From assembly GCF_025195085.2 (NCBI RefSeq), contig NZ_JANAVY020000002.1:353798-417797 (forward strand): a stretch of 64,000 bases of DNA. The letters are read 5' to 3'. The first letter of the stretch is position 1. Every line of letters starts with the position of its first letter. The position numbers were made by a program, and so were the translations under genes. The notes under the pieces are model-generated. The model made no database searches, had not been told where the DNA came from, and saw only the letters and a program-made list of their open reading frames with translations. This DNA is from Vibrio intestinalis. GTDB taxonomy: Bacteria > Pseudomonadota > Gammaproteobacteria > Enterobacterales > Vibrionaceae. This document shows positions 47,559 through 56,947 of this stretch, one piece after another.

Positions 47559-49205
47559 TTAGAAACCTGCGTCAGCGAAGACTTGATTCACAATCTCTTG
47601 AGCTTCTTTCTCAATCAATTTCAAGTGTTCTTCGCCTTTAAAGCTTTCACAGTAGATTTTGTAGATATCTTCAGTGCCAGACGGACGCGCTGCAAACCAG
47701 CCATTTTCCGTAGTCACTTTTAGGCCACCAATCGCAGCACCATTACCTGGAGCGTGTGTTAGACGAGCAGTAATCGCGTCACCTGCTAATGTATCGGCTG
47801 ATACCATCTCAGGAGAAAGCTTCTTCAACACATCTTTTTGTGGGCCATTCGCAACCGCTTGAATACGGTTGTACTTTGACTCACCATGTTTCGCCGCAAG
47901 CTCTTCATAGTATTGCTGAGGGTTCTTACCCGTCACTGCGGTAATTTCAGCCGCAAGTAGACAAAGAATGATGCCATCTTTATCAGTCGACCAAGGCGTA
48001 CCATCTTTACGTAGGAAAGATGCCCCTGCGCTCTCTTCACCGCCGAAACCAAACTTACCTGAGTAGAGACCATCCACAAACCACTTAAAGCCTACAGGGA
48101 CTTCACATAGCTCACGGCCAAGATCAGCGACTACGCGGTCAATCAATGCACTAGATACTAACGTTTTACCAACGGCTACATCTTTACCCCAACCTTCACG
48201 GTGGCGGTATAGGTAATCAATACATACCGCTAAGAAATGGTTCGGGTTCATAAGGCCTTTAGGCGTTACGATGCCATGGCGGTCATAATCAGGGTCATTA
48301 CCAAATGCTAGGTCGTAATCGTCTTTCAGAGCAAGAAGCCCCGCCATCGCGTAAGGCGATGAACAGTCCATACGAACCACGCCATCTTTATCTAGAGACA
48401 TGAACTGGAAGCTAGGATCAATTGCTTCGCTCACTAGCGTAAGGTTTAGGTTGTAAGCCTTAGCAATTTGACGCCAGTAATCGATACCACTACCACCTAA
48501 TGGATCAACGCCAATCTTAAGGTTCGATTTTTGAATCGCTTCCATATCAATAACGTTCACTAAGTCATCAATATATGGCTTAACCAAATCAAGCTCTACA
48601 AACAACTCTGATGCTTTTGCTTCGGCTAAAGGAAGACGCTTAACACCTTGTAGACCCTCTGCGATCAGCACGTTGGCACGATTTTCAATCGCTTTCGTCA
48701 GTGCATCTTCTGCTGGGCCACCATGGGTAGGATTGTATTTAATACCACCATCTTGCGGAGGGTTGTGCGATGGAGTGATAACGATACCATCAGCTTTATC
48801 TTCATGCTTGAGGTTGTAAGTCAGGATAGCGTGAGAAACACCAGGTGTTGGTGTATAACCACTCTCCTCTTGCACAATCACTTTAACGCCATTAGCGATA
48901 AGTACTTCAACCACGCTTGCAAAAGCGGGCTCAGATAGTGCATGGGTGTCTTTACCGACAAACAGTGGACCTTTAACCCCTTTTTCTTCTCTTACTTCAG
49001 CAATAGCTTGCGCAATAGCCAAAATATGGTTTTCGTTAAAGGTCGACTTATCTGCAGTGCCGCGATGGCCAGACGTACCAAACGCCACATTGTGCGCAGG
49101 GTTTGCTGGATCAGGTTGCAGTAAGAAGTAATTGGAAACTAACACAGGAATATTGTGCAAATCCTGTTGCTGGGCCTTTTGTCCAGCTCGTGGGTGCATA
49201 GCCAT
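47559..49205 (-). CDS. pgm: Phosphoglucomutase
   Basis: Pgm interconverts glucose 1- and 6-phosphate, linking glycolysis with glycogen, LPS and exopolysaccharide precursors. The 548-residue product starts [16 protein letters not shown] like E. coli Pgm and has the phosphoserine loop [11 protein letters not shown] near 145 and the metal loop [11 protein letters not shown] near 304. The ATG at 49205 has an AAGGATG ribosome site; the frame runs 22 codons further without family similarity. It follows seqA, as in E. coli, but a terminator-like stem lies between. Confidence 0.95.
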   Translation of the reverse strand: MAMHPRAGQKAQQQDLHNIPVLVSNYFLLQPDPANPAHNVAFGTSGHRGTADKSTFNENHILAIAQAIAEVREEKGVKGPLFVGKDTHALSEPAFASVVEVLIANGVKVIVQEESGYTPTPGVSHAILTYNLKHEDKADGIVITPSHNPPQDGGIKYNPTHGGPAEDALTKAIENRANVLIAEGLQGVKRLPLAEAKASELFVELDLVKPYIDDLVNVIDMEAIQKSNLKIGVDPLGGSGIDYWRQIAKAYNLNLTLVSEAIDPSFQFMSLDKDGVVRMDCSSPYAMAGLLALKDDYDLAFGNDPDYDRHGIVTPKGLMNPNHFLAVCIDYLYRHREGWGKDVAVGKTLVSSALIDRVVADLGRELCEVPVGFKWFVDGLYSGKFGFGGEESAGASFLRKDGTPWSTDKDGIILCLLAAEITAVTGKNPQQYYEELAAKHGESKYNRIQAVANGPQKDVLKKLSPEMVSADTLAGDAITARLTHAPGNGAAIGGLKVTTENGWFAARPSGTEDIYKIYCESFKGEEHLKLIEKEAQEIVNQVFADAGF

Positions 49206-49271
49206 GTTGACATCCTTTCTAAATTTAAAATACCGATAACCATCAGCAACAAGCCACAAAAATATCGGCAT

Positions 49272-49310
49272 AAAAAAACCTCATAACTCGGAGTAAGCCA
49301 GATTATGAGG
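49272..49310 (-). terminator. Terminator-like stem between seqA and pgm
   Basis: An 8-bp stem (CCTCATAA / TTATGAGG) with a 16-base loop is followed on the minus strand by seven T. It lies 15 bases past the seqA stop and upstream of pgm, so it may attenuate read-through into pgm. Confidence 0.75.
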
Positions 49311-49324
49311 TCAGGTATTTGACG

Positions 49325-49864
49325 TTAGATTGAGTTAATCACTTTATCGATTAAGTCGCTAGGGAAGCTCATCCTCTCCATGAGTTGATCAACCATTTGT
49401 CTCTTGCGACTGGTGTTATTATTGGTGATAACCCAGAATGGAGAAGCAGGAATAGCTTTAGGTTTAGTCGTATTGCCATTCTCTAATAGGGTTTGCTCGT
49501 TATCTGCAAAGTAAACACGCTTACGACCTTTAACTTGAGTCGCTTCTGAGAAACTCTCAGGATCAATGCGGTGCAGAGTAGATAAAACAAGCATAAAACG
49601 ATCAATGGCTTTCTTAAGGCCTGCAAACTCGTCTGAAATCAGCAAAGTTCGCATCTCTTTTACGCCATCAACTTGTACATCTTTCACGGCATCCTTGCTG
49701 ACCACTACCCCTTGAGGTTGTGGGCTAGATTGCTGTGGAGTTTCTTGAAGGTTCGCATCTACCGCCAATAAACGACGTAAAATATCTGACGCGCTCTCGC
49801 CAATATGTTGGGTTTGGCTCGCGATGTAACGGTATAGATCCTCATCAACCTCAATTGTTTTCAT
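49325..49864 (-). CDS. seqA: Replication initiation negative modulator SeqA
   Basis: SeqA binds hemimethylated GATC sites and delays re-initiation at oriC. The 179-residue protein has the short N-terminal oligomerisation domain MKTIEVDEDLYRYIASQTQ, a variable linker and the C-terminal DNA-binding domain (KRVYFADNEQTLLENGN, WVITNNNTSRKRQM). Length matches the E. coli protein. It is divergent from the YbfF-like gene and upstream of pgm, as in E. coli (ybfF-seqA-pgm). Confidence 0.96.
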   Translation of the reverse strand: MKTIEVDEDLYRYIASQTQHIGESASDILRRLLAVDANLQETPQQSSPQPQGVVVSKDAVKDVQVDGVKEMRTLLISDEFAGLKKAIDRFMLVLSTLHRIDPESFSEATQVKGRKRVYFADNEQTLLENGNTTKPKAIPASPFWVITNNNTSRKRQMVDQLMERMSFPSDLIDKVINSI

Positions 49865-49957
49865 TCGCTTTTCACAATCTCTATGTTTAAACTCTGTGAC
49901 GATTATAACGAGATCTTGTCTCAGACTCTACGTTAAACCAGTCACGAATAAGATAAA

Positions 49958-50722
49958 ATGTCACAACTGCTCAACTACAAACTAGAAGGTGAGGGTCACA
50001 CCATAGTATTGATCCACGGATTATTCGGTAATCTTGATAATCTTGGCCTGTTGGCGCGAAGCCTAAAACAAGATCATCAAGTGCTGAGTATTGATCTTCG
50101 CAACCATGGTCAATCCTTTCATTCCACTAGCCATAACTATCTTGAACAAGCTCAAGATGTAGAAGCGCTGCTGGATCATTTAGCCATTCAGCGCTGTACA
50201 CTGATCGGCCATTCAATGGGTGGCAAAGTTGCGATGAAGCTTGCTGAAATGATAGAGCCAAATGTTGAAAAGCTCATTGTGCTCGACATGGCGCCAGTTC
50301 ATTATTCACAAAGCCGACACGACAATGTTTTCGCTGGCTTGCGTGGTGTTGACTCTGCCAAACCGACTAGCCGAAAAGATGCGCAAAACCTTCTAGCACA
50401 GCATATTGAGCTTGAAGGCGTAAGACAGTTTCTGGGGAAATCCCTTTACAATAATGGCGAGTACCTCGCCTGGCGCTTTAACGTAGAATCTCTCGGTGAC
50501 AATTACTCAGAGATCCTTGGCTGGCAGTCAATCAACAAGATCGCAACCCCAACCTTATTCGTAAAAGGGGCAAACTCAGATTATTTGTTGGCCGAACATC
50601 AAAATGACATTCAGCAGCAGTTCTCAAACGCAAAAGCGCATGTTATCGCCAACACCGGACATTGGCTGCACGCAGAAAAACCCGAAGAAATGCTGCGCAC
50701 CATTCGAAAGTTCTTGTCCTAG
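49958..50722 (+). CDS. Alpha/beta hydrolase (YbfF-like esterase)
   Basis: The 254-residue protein is an alpha/beta hydrolase with the nucleophile serine at residue 86 (GHSMGGK), the early HGLFGNLDN oxyanion segment, and the last histidine in ANTGHWLHAEKP. It corresponds to E. coli YbfF, a broad esterase, by sequence and by its place divergent from seqA. No signal peptide. The true substrate in the cell is unknown. Confidence 0.9.
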   Translation: MSQLLNYKLEGEGHTIVLIHGLFGNLDNLGLLARSLKQDHQVLSIDLRNHGQSFHSTSHNYLEQAQDVEALLDHLAIQRCTLIGHSMGGKVAMKLAEMIEPNVEKLIVLDMAPVHYSQSRHDNVFAGLRGVDSAKPTSRKDAQNLLAQHIELEGVRQFLGKSLYNNGEYLAWRFNVESLGDNYSEILGWQSINKIATPTLFVKGANSDYLLAEHQNDIQQQFSNAKAHVIANTGHWLHAEKPEEMLRTIRKFLS

Positions 50723-50851
50723 ACGCGGTCTGGCAAGGCTTGCAGGAGTGCCGATTTTTATACTCTGAAGCAAAGTGAGAGACTCTCTCATTAACTTTGT
50801 TGGATAACAGTGGTATAGTTCGGCGCAAGTAAATTAGCATACAGGGATTCC

Positions 50852-51073
50852 ATGCTTTACGACTACATGAACATGCTTGAGGCGATTGGCCTTGATTTAC
50901 TTTTCGCTGCTATCTTTTTTCTGATAGGTATGGCGATAAAAGATGTTCTTAAAGCAGGTAATGTGCCCGCTTTTGGTCGTAGAATAGTATGGTTGGTTCT
51001 TTTCCTAGGGTGTGCTGGATTCATCGCGAAAGGGATAATTCAGTTAAGCTGGGAAGGGGGAGGCCTAGGCTAA
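50852..51073 (+). CDS. DUF2788 family small membrane protein
   Basis: The 73-residue protein has two hydrophobic helices (about 10-30 and 45-66) with a short basic loop, matching the small DUF2788 inner-membrane family, function unknown. It lies 49 bases upstream of fldA on the same strand, an association seen in other Vibrio genomes. It has its own CAGGGA-like ribosome site. Confidence 0.82.
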   Translation: MLYDYMNMLEAIGLDLLFAAIFFLIGMAIKDVLKAGNVPAFGRRIVWLVLFLGCAGFIAKGIIQLSWEGGGLG

Positions 51074-51122
51074 CCCACGCAAAGATGCTGTTAGGTAGAC
51101 AATATTTAAAGGTAACGAATCT

Positions 51123-51656
51123 ATGGCAAGTGTAGGTATCTTCTTTGGTAGTGACACAGGTAACACTGAAGCTGTTGCAAAGATGATTCAAAAAGAACTA
51201 GGTAAACAACTGGTTCACGTACAAGACATTGCAAAGAGCAGCAAAGAAGACATTGATAACTTTGATCTTCTGCTTCTAGGTATCCCTACTTGGTACTACG
51301 GTGAAGCTCAATGTGACTGGGATGACTTCTTCCCTGAACTAGAGCAAATCGACTTCTCAACTAAGCTAGTTGCTATCTTTGGTTGTGGTGACCAAGAGGA
51401 CTACGCTGAGTACTTCTGTGATGCGATGGGCACAGTGCGTGATATCGTTGAAGCGAAAGGCGGTACTATCCTTGGCTACACGCCAACAGAAGGCTACGAA
51501 TTCGAAGCATCGAAAGCGCTAGTAGAAGGCGACGACAGCCAATTTGTTGGCCTATGTATTGATGAAGACCGTCAACCAGAACTGACTGACGAGCGCGTGA
51601 GCAACTGGTGTAAACAGATTCACGAAGAGATGTGCCTAGCTGAGCTAGAAGACTAA
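51123..51656 (+). CDS. fldA: Flavodoxin
   Basis: Flavodoxin I is a low-potential FMN electron carrier, for example for MEP-pathway enzymes and methionine synthase activation. The 177-residue protein starts MASVGIFFGSDTGNTEAVAK, with the FMN phosphate loop SDTGNTE at 10-16 and the FMN-stacking segments PTWYYGEAQCDW and GCGDQEDYAEYF. Size fits the long-chain flavodoxin group. It lies between the DUF2788 gene and fur, the order of fldA-fur in E. coli, except for the DUF4442 gene between. Confidence 0.96.
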   Translation: MASVGIFFGSDTGNTEAVAKMIQKELGKQLVHVQDIAKSSKEDIDNFDLLLLGIPTWYYGEAQCDWDDFFPELEQIDFSTKLVAIFGCGDQEDYAEYFCDAMGTVRDIVEAKGGTILGYTPTEGYEFEASKALVEGDDSQFVGLCIDEDRQPELTDERVSNWCKQIHEEMCLAELED

Positions 51657-51670
51657 TCTCTTATTGAAGA

Positions 51671-51697
51671 AAAACCTCCCATGTGGAGGTTTTTTTA
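51671..51697 (+). terminator. Terminator after fldA
   Basis: A 9-bp stem (AAAACCTCC / GGAGGTTTT) with a 5-base loop and a T run follows the fldA stop by 15 bases. Confidence 0.9.
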
Positions 51698-51730
51698 TAC
51701 CTGCTATTTGCCTACCGTTTGATATTTTGC

Positions 51731-52219
51731 CTACTCAGCGTCGGTTCTATGTTGTGGTTTTTTTCGCACGTAAAGCTTACGCTGAACTTCGGCTACTACT
51801 TGCCCTTGGCCATCTTTCACGTGTATCACAAACTCCGGAAAGCTTTTATCGCCATTGGCGGTTTGTTGATATATCTCATCTAGCTGAGCGCTACTCAACT
51901 CAAAATCAGCAAATAAATCCCCTGTCCCCGGCTTTATGAAGTTAATACTGGCTTCTTTATCCCAAACGTAATATTGCTCGCCTAAAATCCCCATCAGCAT
52001 CAAGGAATAAACCGGATCAGTCACAGAAAAAATACTACCTCCGTACTGAGTTCTATTGGCGTTTTTGTTCCACCAACGCAATTTAAGTTTCATTTTTACT
52101 TGGCGAAAATCTGCACTAATCGAAACAATTTTTATTCCAGCGCCCCAAAATGGTGGCCAACTATTTAACGCAAACCTCACAATACGTGGTTTGTAAATCT
52201 TTGAAAATAAAGAACTCAT
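51731..52219 (-). CDS. DUF4442 / hotdog-fold thioesterase-like protein
   Basis: The 162-residue protein fits the DUF4442 family, hotdog-fold proteins related to thioesterases. The segment NRTQYGGSIFSVTDPVYSL near 55-73 is the expected central helix. I use the ATG at 52219, five bases after an AAGGAA ribosome site; the TTG at 52234 is weaker. The gene is on the minus strand between fldA and fur. Substrate unknown. Confidence 0.8.
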   Translation of the reverse strand: MSSLFSKIYKPRIVRFALNSWPPFWGAGIKIVSISADFRQVKMKLKLRWWNKNANRTQYGGSIFSVTDPVYSLMLMGILGEQYYVWDKEASINFIKPGTGDLFADFELSSAQLDEIYQQTANGDKSFPEFVIHVKDGQGQVVAEVQRKLYVRKKPQHRTDAE

Positions 52220-52417
52220 GCATTTCCTTTGCAAAAAAGACTCATTACGTTAATGAATTGTAACTGGTCATACCAGAAAAGTCCGTGACAGTACACATGT
52301 TTATAAAAAAATGATTAACCCCTTGAACTTCGTGGTTTATTGTTTAGTCCACCTGCCCTATAATGGTATGAATATTGAATTCTGTTTAAATGCTGCAGAT
52401 CATCAACGGGAAAGTAT

Positions 52418-52873
52418 ATGTCAGACAATAACCAAGCGCTAAAGGATGCTGGTCTTAAAGTAACACTACCAAGACTAAAAATTTTAGAAGTACTACAGCA
52501 CCCTGAATGCCAACACATCAGTGCTGAAGAGCTGTATAAAAAACTGATCGACCTCGGGGAAGAGATCGGTTTAGCTACTGTGTATCGAGTATTAAACCAA
52601 TTTGATGACGCAGGCATTGTGACTCGCCACCATTTCGAAGGCGGAAAATCAGTATTTGAGCTTTCAACTCAACACCACCACGATCACCTAGTTTGTCTAG
52701 ATTGTGGCGAAGTTATCGAATTTTCAGACTCTGTGATTGAAGAGCGTCAGCGCCAAATCGCAGAGAAGTACAATGTGACGCTAACTAATCACAGCCTATA
52801 CCTTTACGGTAAATGTGGCGACGGTACATGTAAAGACGACCCTGACGCTCACAAAGAAAACAAAGAAAAATAA
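52418..52873 (+). CDS. fur: Ferric uptake regulator
   Basis: Fur represses iron-uptake genes when loaded with Fe2+. The 151-residue protein has an N-terminal winged-helix DNA-binding domain (residues 1-83, with EEIGLATVYRVLNQFDDAGIV) and a C-terminal dimerisation domain with the HHHDHLVCLDCGEVIEF metal block and the second cysteine pair in YGKCGDGTCKDD. Length and sequence match Vibrio Fur. I see no strong palindromic Fur box in the upstream 180 bases. Confidence 0.98.
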   Translation: MSDNNQALKDAGLKVTLPRLKILEVLQHPECQHISAEELYKKLIDLGEEIGLATVYRVLNQFDDAGIVTRHHFEGGKSVFELSTQHHHDHLVCLDCGEVIEFSDSVIEERQRQIAEKYNVTLTNHSLYLYGKCGDGTCKDDPDAHKENKEK

Positions 52874-52880
52874 ATAAGAT

Positions 52881-52906
52881 AAAAGCGCCCTATTATGGCG
52901 CTTTTT
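52881..52906 (+). terminator. Terminator after fur
   Basis: A 9-bp stem (AAAAGCGCC / GGCGCTTTT) with a 7-base loop is followed by a T-rich tail just past the fur stop. Confidence 0.9.
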
Positions 52907-52937
52907 CTTTATCTGTACTTTCCAAAGTTCAGCATAA

Positions 52938-52967
52938 AAAAATGCCAGTCAAACGACTGGCATTTTT
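52938..52967. terminator. Terminator after glnS, bidirectional
   Basis: A 13-bp perfect stem (AAAAATGCCAGTC / GACTGGCATTTTT) with an AAAC loop lies between fur and glnS. Confidence 0.92.
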
Positions 52968-52994
52968 GTTTTAACTATTAACTACACAGTGAAA

Positions 52995-54665
52995 CTATTT
53001 CGCTTCAATCTTAGCCCAAGTATCACGTAGGCCAACTGTGCGGTTGAAGACTAGCTTTTCAGCAGACGAGTCTTTCTTATCCGCGCAGAAGTAACCCATA
53101 CGTTCAAACTGGAAGCCCTTCTCAGCTTCAGCTTGCGCTAGGCTTGGCTCAACGAAACCATTTAGCACAACGAGTGACTCAGGGTTAATCGTATCAGCAA
53201 AGTTATCCGCTGCCGCTGGGTTTGGCACAGTAAACAGGCGATCGTATAGACGAATCTCAGCAGGTAGGCCTTTATCAGCCGATACCCAGTGAATAACACC
53301 TTTTACCTTACGGCCATCAGCAGGGTTCTTACCTAGCGTGTCAGCATCATAACTACAGAAGATAGTCGTAATGTTACCTTCTGCATCTTTCTCGATACGT
53401 TCCGCTTTAATTACGTAAGCACCACGTAGACGAACTTCTTTACCTAGTACAAGGCGTTTGTACTTCTTGTTCGCTTCTTCACGGAAGTCTTCGCGCTCAA
53501 TCCATACTTCACGAGTAAATGGAACTTCACGTGAACCCATTTCTGGTTTGTTTGGATGATTTGCAAGAGACAGTGTTTCAACCTGACCTTCAGCGTAGTT
53601 TTCAATTACGATCTTAACTGGATCTAGAACAGCCATTGCACGTGGTGCATTTTCGTTCAAGTCATCGCGAATACAAGATTCTAGCGAACCCATCTCGATC
53701 ATGTTGTCTTGCTTCGTCACACCGATACGCTTACAGAATTCACGAATTGACGCAGACGTAAAGCCACGACGACGTAGGCCAGAGATAGTAGGCATACGTG
53801 GGTCATCCCAACCATCAACCAATTTCTCAGTTACCAGTTGGTTTAGCTTACGCTTAGACATCACCGTGTACTCAAGGTTTAGACGACTAAACTCATACTG
53901 ACGAGGCTGACAATCAATCGTAATGTTGTCTAGAACCCAATCGTATAAACGACGGTTGTCTTGGAACTCAAGCGTACAGATAGAGTGCGTAATGCCCTCT
54001 AGCGCATCAGAGATACAGTGTGTGAAGTCGTACATTGGGTAAATGCACCACTTATCACCTGTTTGGTGATGCTCAGCAAAACGTACACGGTAAAGAACAG
54101 GATCGCGTAACACGATGAAAGATGACGCAAGGTCAATCTTCGCACGTAGACACGCTTTACCTTCTTCGAAGCCACCGTCACGCATTTTTTCAAATAGCGC
54201 TAGGTTTTCTTCCGGTGTACGATCGCGATATGGGCTTGGCTTACCTGGTTGGGTAAGTGTGCCACGGTACTCGCGGATCTGCTCAGGACTTAGCTCTTCA
54301 ACGTACGCTAAGCCTTTGTTAATTAATTCCACTGCGTACTCGTACAGCTTGTCGAAGTAGTTTGATGAGTAACATACGTCACCATCCCACTCGAAGCCTA
54401 ACCAGCTCACATCATTCTTAATTGACTCAACGTATTCTACGTCTTCTTTTTCTGGGTTAGTGTCATCAAAACGAAGATTACACTTACCTTGATAGTCCTG
54501 AGCAATACCAAAGTTTAAGCAAATTGACTTAGCGTGACCGATATGCAGATAACCGTTAGGCTCTGGCGGGAAACGAGTATGCACGCTTGTGTGTGTACCA
54601 TCCGCTAAATCTTTATCAATGATTTGGCGAATAAAGTTCGATGGACGAGCCTCAGCTTCACTCAT
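52995..54665 (-). CDS. glnS: Glutaminyl-tRNA synthetase
   Basis: GlnS charges tRNA-Gln with glutamine. The 556-residue class I synthetase has the HIGH-type signature [16 protein letters not shown] near 33-48 and the KMSKS-equivalent VMSKRKLN near 270. Size is as in E. coli (554). It is a single-gene unit on the minus strand, converging with fur through two terminators, and nagE lies upstream on the same strand. Confidence 0.98.
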   Translation of the reverse strand: MSEAEARPSNFIRQIIDKDLADGTHTSVHTRFPPEPNGYLHIGHAKSICLNFGIAQDYQGKCNLRFDDTNPEKEDVEYVESIKNDVSWLGFEWDGDVCYSSNYFDKLYEYAVELINKGLAYVEELSPEQIREYRGTLTQPGKPSPYRDRTPEENLALFEKMRDGGFEEGKACLRAKIDLASSFIVLRDPVLYRVRFAEHHQTGDKWCIYPMYDFTHCISDALEGITHSICTLEFQDNRRLYDWVLDNITIDCQPRQYEFSRLNLEYTVMSKRKLNQLVTEKLVDGWDDPRMPTISGLRRRGFTSASIREFCKRIGVTKQDNMIEMGSLESCIRDDLNENAPRAMAVLDPVKIVIENYAEGQVETLSLANHPNKPEMGSREVPFTREVWIEREDFREEANKKYKRLVLGKEVRLRGAYVIKAERIEKDAEGNITTIFCSYDADTLGKNPADGRKVKGVIHWVSADKGLPAEIRLYDRLFTVPNPAAADNFADTINPESLVVLNGFVEPSLAQAEAEKGFQFERMGYFCADKKDSSAEKLVFNRTVGLRDTWAKIEAK

Positions 54666-54863
54666 CTATAGCACCTCAATTATTTTAGTATTGTCAGAGA
54701 AAAATGGCTCCAACGGGCAATTCTGCCGATTAGAGCATATTGACTCTAATCATCCACAATTCTTTATCAAGACACAACAACAACCGCGCTTTTATTGAGA
54801 AATAATCACGCCCCATTGATGCTAATTTAACCGCCTTGATATTTTCTTTGCTGCAAACGCAAA

Positions 54864-54885
54864 AAAGCCTCCCGAAGGAGGCTTT
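54864..54885 (-). terminator. Terminator after nagE
   Basis: A 9-bp perfect stem (AAAGCCTCC / GGAGGCTTT) closes a TTCG tetraloop on the minus strand and is followed by a T run, 27 bases past the nagE stop. Confidence 0.9.
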
Positions 54886-54911
54886 CACACTTACATATTA
54901 ACTATTGGTTA

Positions 54912-56468
54912 CTATGGAAGTTTTACATCAGATAGGTCTTCGTTTGCACCGATAGCTTTCATTTCGCCAGCAACGATTTCAGCTAGTGGGCCAAGGATAA
55001 CCTGAAGGTTGTTTTCACCTAGTTTAACTACACCTTTCGCGCCAAGCTTCTTAAGAACATCTTCGTTAGCTACAGAGCGGTCTTTTAGAGTAAGACGTAG
55101 ACGAGTGATACAAGCGTCGATTGAAGTTAGGTTCTCGTGACCACCTAGAGCTTTTAGGTATTGACGAGCAAGGTCACCTTTTGGAGCTTCACCAGTAACA
55201 CCAACTTCTTCGTCGTCGTCTTCACGACCAGGCGACTTAAGGTTGAATGCGCGGATTGCGAAGCTAAATGTGAAGAAGTATAGAGCACCGAAGCCAAGAC
55301 CGATTGCACCTAGTAGTAGAGGCTTAGTCGCTAGACCGAAGTTCAATAGGTAGTCGATTAGACCAGCAGAGAAACCGAAGCCGTGTAGCGTACCGAACAT
55401 GTTAGCAACTACTAGCGATAGACCTGTAAATACAGCGTGCATTGCGTATAGAGCAGGAGCTAGGAATACGAACATGAATTCTAGTGGCTCAGTGATACCT
55501 GTTAGGAAAGAACAGAATGCTACTGAGAATAGTGCACCACCAACTTGACCGCGTTTTTCAGCAGGAGCAGCTAGGTACATTGCTAGAGCAGCACCAGGTA
55601 GACCGAACATCATTACTGGGAAGAAACCGTTCATGAATACACCAGCAGACTTATCGCCGCCGAAGAAACGGTGTAGGTCACCAGATTTAACTGTTTCAGT
55701 TACTTCTTTAACAGTTGCAGTGATTTCAGGAGTTACAGAGTTAGCAAACTCGAATGTGTACTCTTGGCCTACTACTAGAGTTTTCGCTAGAGTTGGGTCA
55801 ACACAAAGTTGCTTGATGTTTTCGAAACCAGCAGCACCAGCTACAACGATTTCTTGACAAGTACCCATACCGAACCAGAAGTAAGAGTTCAATACGTGGT
55901 GTAGACCTACAGGGATAAGTGCACGGTTAAGAGTACCGTAAACGAATTGACCAACAGCGCCAGAAGTAGATACAGCGTGTGCTAGAGCGTCAAGACCACC
56001 TTGGATAGTTGGCCATACAACACCACCGATAGCACCTGCAACTAGAGCAAACAGACCAGCCATGATAGGAACTAGACGTTTACCAGCGAAGAATGCTAGC
56101 CACTCTGGAAGACGAGTTGCGTGGAAAGCGTTGTAAGAGTGACCTGCGATGATACCAGCAATGATACCGCCGAAGAATGACATGTTTACGCTTGCGTCAA
56201 TTGTTGTTGCTGTTGCTGTTAGTACGAAGTACGCAACTGCACCAGCTAGGCCTGCTGCACCGTTACCGTCTTTAGAAAGACCGATTGCGATACCTAGACC
56301 GAATAGTAGTGGAAGGTTACCGAAGATAGCACCACCTGCTTGTGCCATGAACGGAATGTCTAATAGGTCGCCTTGACCTAAACGAAGTAGAAGCGCCGCA
56401 ACTGGAAGCGTTGCGATAGGTAGCATAAGCGCTTTACCTAGCTTCTGTGCATATCCAAGAATATTCAC
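54912..56468 (-). CDS. nagE: N-acetylglucosamine PTS enzyme IICB
   Basis: NagE takes up and phosphorylates N-acetylglucosamine. The 518-residue protein has an N-terminal IIC membrane domain (about 1-400, many helices, with HHVLNSYFWFGMG) and a C-terminal IIB domain whose phosphorylated cysteine is Cys453 (SIDACITRLRL). It lacks the IIA domain present in the E. coli protein, so phosphate must come from a separate IIA-Glc-type protein. It is divergent from nagA-nagC, whose NagC repressor is expected to control it. Confidence 0.96.
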   Translation of the reverse strand: MNILGYAQKLGKALMLPIATLPVAALLLRLGQGDLLDIPFMAQAGGAIFGNLPLLFGLGIAIGLSKDGNGAAGLAGAVAYFVLTATATTIDASVNMSFFGGIIAGIIAGHSYNAFHATRLPEWLAFFAGKRLVPIMAGLFALVAGAIGGVVWPTIQGGLDALAHAVSTSGAVGQFVYGTLNRALIPVGLHHVLNSYFWFGMGTCQEIVVAGAAGFENIKQLCVDPTLAKTLVVGQEYTFEFANSVTPEITATVKEVTETVKSGDLHRFFGGDKSAGVFMNGFFPVMMFGLPGAALAMYLAAPAEKRGQVGGALFSVAFCSFLTGITEPLEFMFVFLAPALYAMHAVFTGLSLVVANMFGTLHGFGFSAGLIDYLLNFGLATKPLLLGAIGLGFGALYFFTFSFAIRAFNLKSPGREDDDEEVGVTGEAPKGDLARQYLKALGGHENLTSIDACITRLRLTLKDRSVANEDVLKKLGAKGVVKLGENNLQVILGPLAEIVAGEMKAIGANEDLSDVKLP

Positions 56469-56550
56469 CTTAAGTTCCCCCTATAGGATTTGTATTTTGG
56501 TCGAGCTACTTTTTTTTGTTGCTCAATTTAGTCGAGCTCAGTTTATGACA

Positions 56551-56572
56551 TTAATTTTGCTCCGCAAATTAA
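56551..56572. promoter_or_regulatory. NagC operator-like palindrome near nagE
   Basis: Half-sites TTAATTTTG and CAAATTAA (imperfectly symmetric) surround a central CTCCG. This is close to known NagC operators of E. coli (TTAATT...AATTAA type with a C/G at the inner edge). It is about 83 bases upstream of the nagE start codon. Confidence 0.7.
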
Positions 56573-56584
56573 AACCTTATCATT

Positions 56585-56600
56585 TGTGATCCTAATCACC
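56585..56600. promoter_or_regulatory. CRP-like site upstream of nagE
   Basis: TGTGA-N6-TCACC matches the CRP consensus TGTGA-N6-TCACA except for the last base. It lies beside the nagE-proximal NagC site, a layout known for nag genes under joint CRP and NagC control. Confidence 0.65.
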
Positions 56601-56851
56601 AGAAAAGGGTTGAATGGAAGGTTTTTGCTAGCGAGATCATAAAACTTATTTTACAATTCAAAAAAATGACCACGACGAGATAGTATTCTCACGTTCGTTA
56701 CCCACGTGGAATGAGTCATAAACATTGCTTCTATAAGGCTTTAGCGTTTCTTTTTAGTTTTATAAATAAGCTGCATTTTGATTCGCGACCGACCACACAT
56801 TTAACGGGTAATACGATATGAAAAGTTCGTTTGCAAAAGATATTTCGCGAC

Positions 56852-56874
56852 CTAATTGAAACGCTCAAATTAAG
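56852..56874. promoter_or_regulatory. NagC operator-like palindrome near nagA
   Basis: Half-sites CTAATTGA and CAAATTAAG are arranged as an imperfect palindrome around ACG, about 75 bases before the nagA start codon. It is a weaker match than the nagE-proximal site. Confidence 0.5.
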
Positions 56875-56947
56875 TCGTTTTTAGGGTAAAATTAACCCAA
56901 GTGGCCATAAAGTTTTAAGACTCTTAACTTATAAGGATTAGCTAATC

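Larger units (their letters stand above)
56469..56947. promoter_or_regulatory. Divergent nagE / nagA control region
   Basis: The 479 bases between nagE and nagA carry no gene and are AT-rich. They contain two NagC-operator-like palindromes (56551-56572 and 56852-56874), a CRP-like site (56585-56600) and runs of A/T. Two distant NagC sites fit the DNA-loop repression described for nagE-nagB of E. coli, though here nagB is not present and the partner gene is nagA. Confidence 0.65.

Noticed and set aside
51664..51939. Plus-strand frame after fldA.
   Set aside because: It begins in the fldA terminator and is antisense to the DUF4442 gene; no family features.
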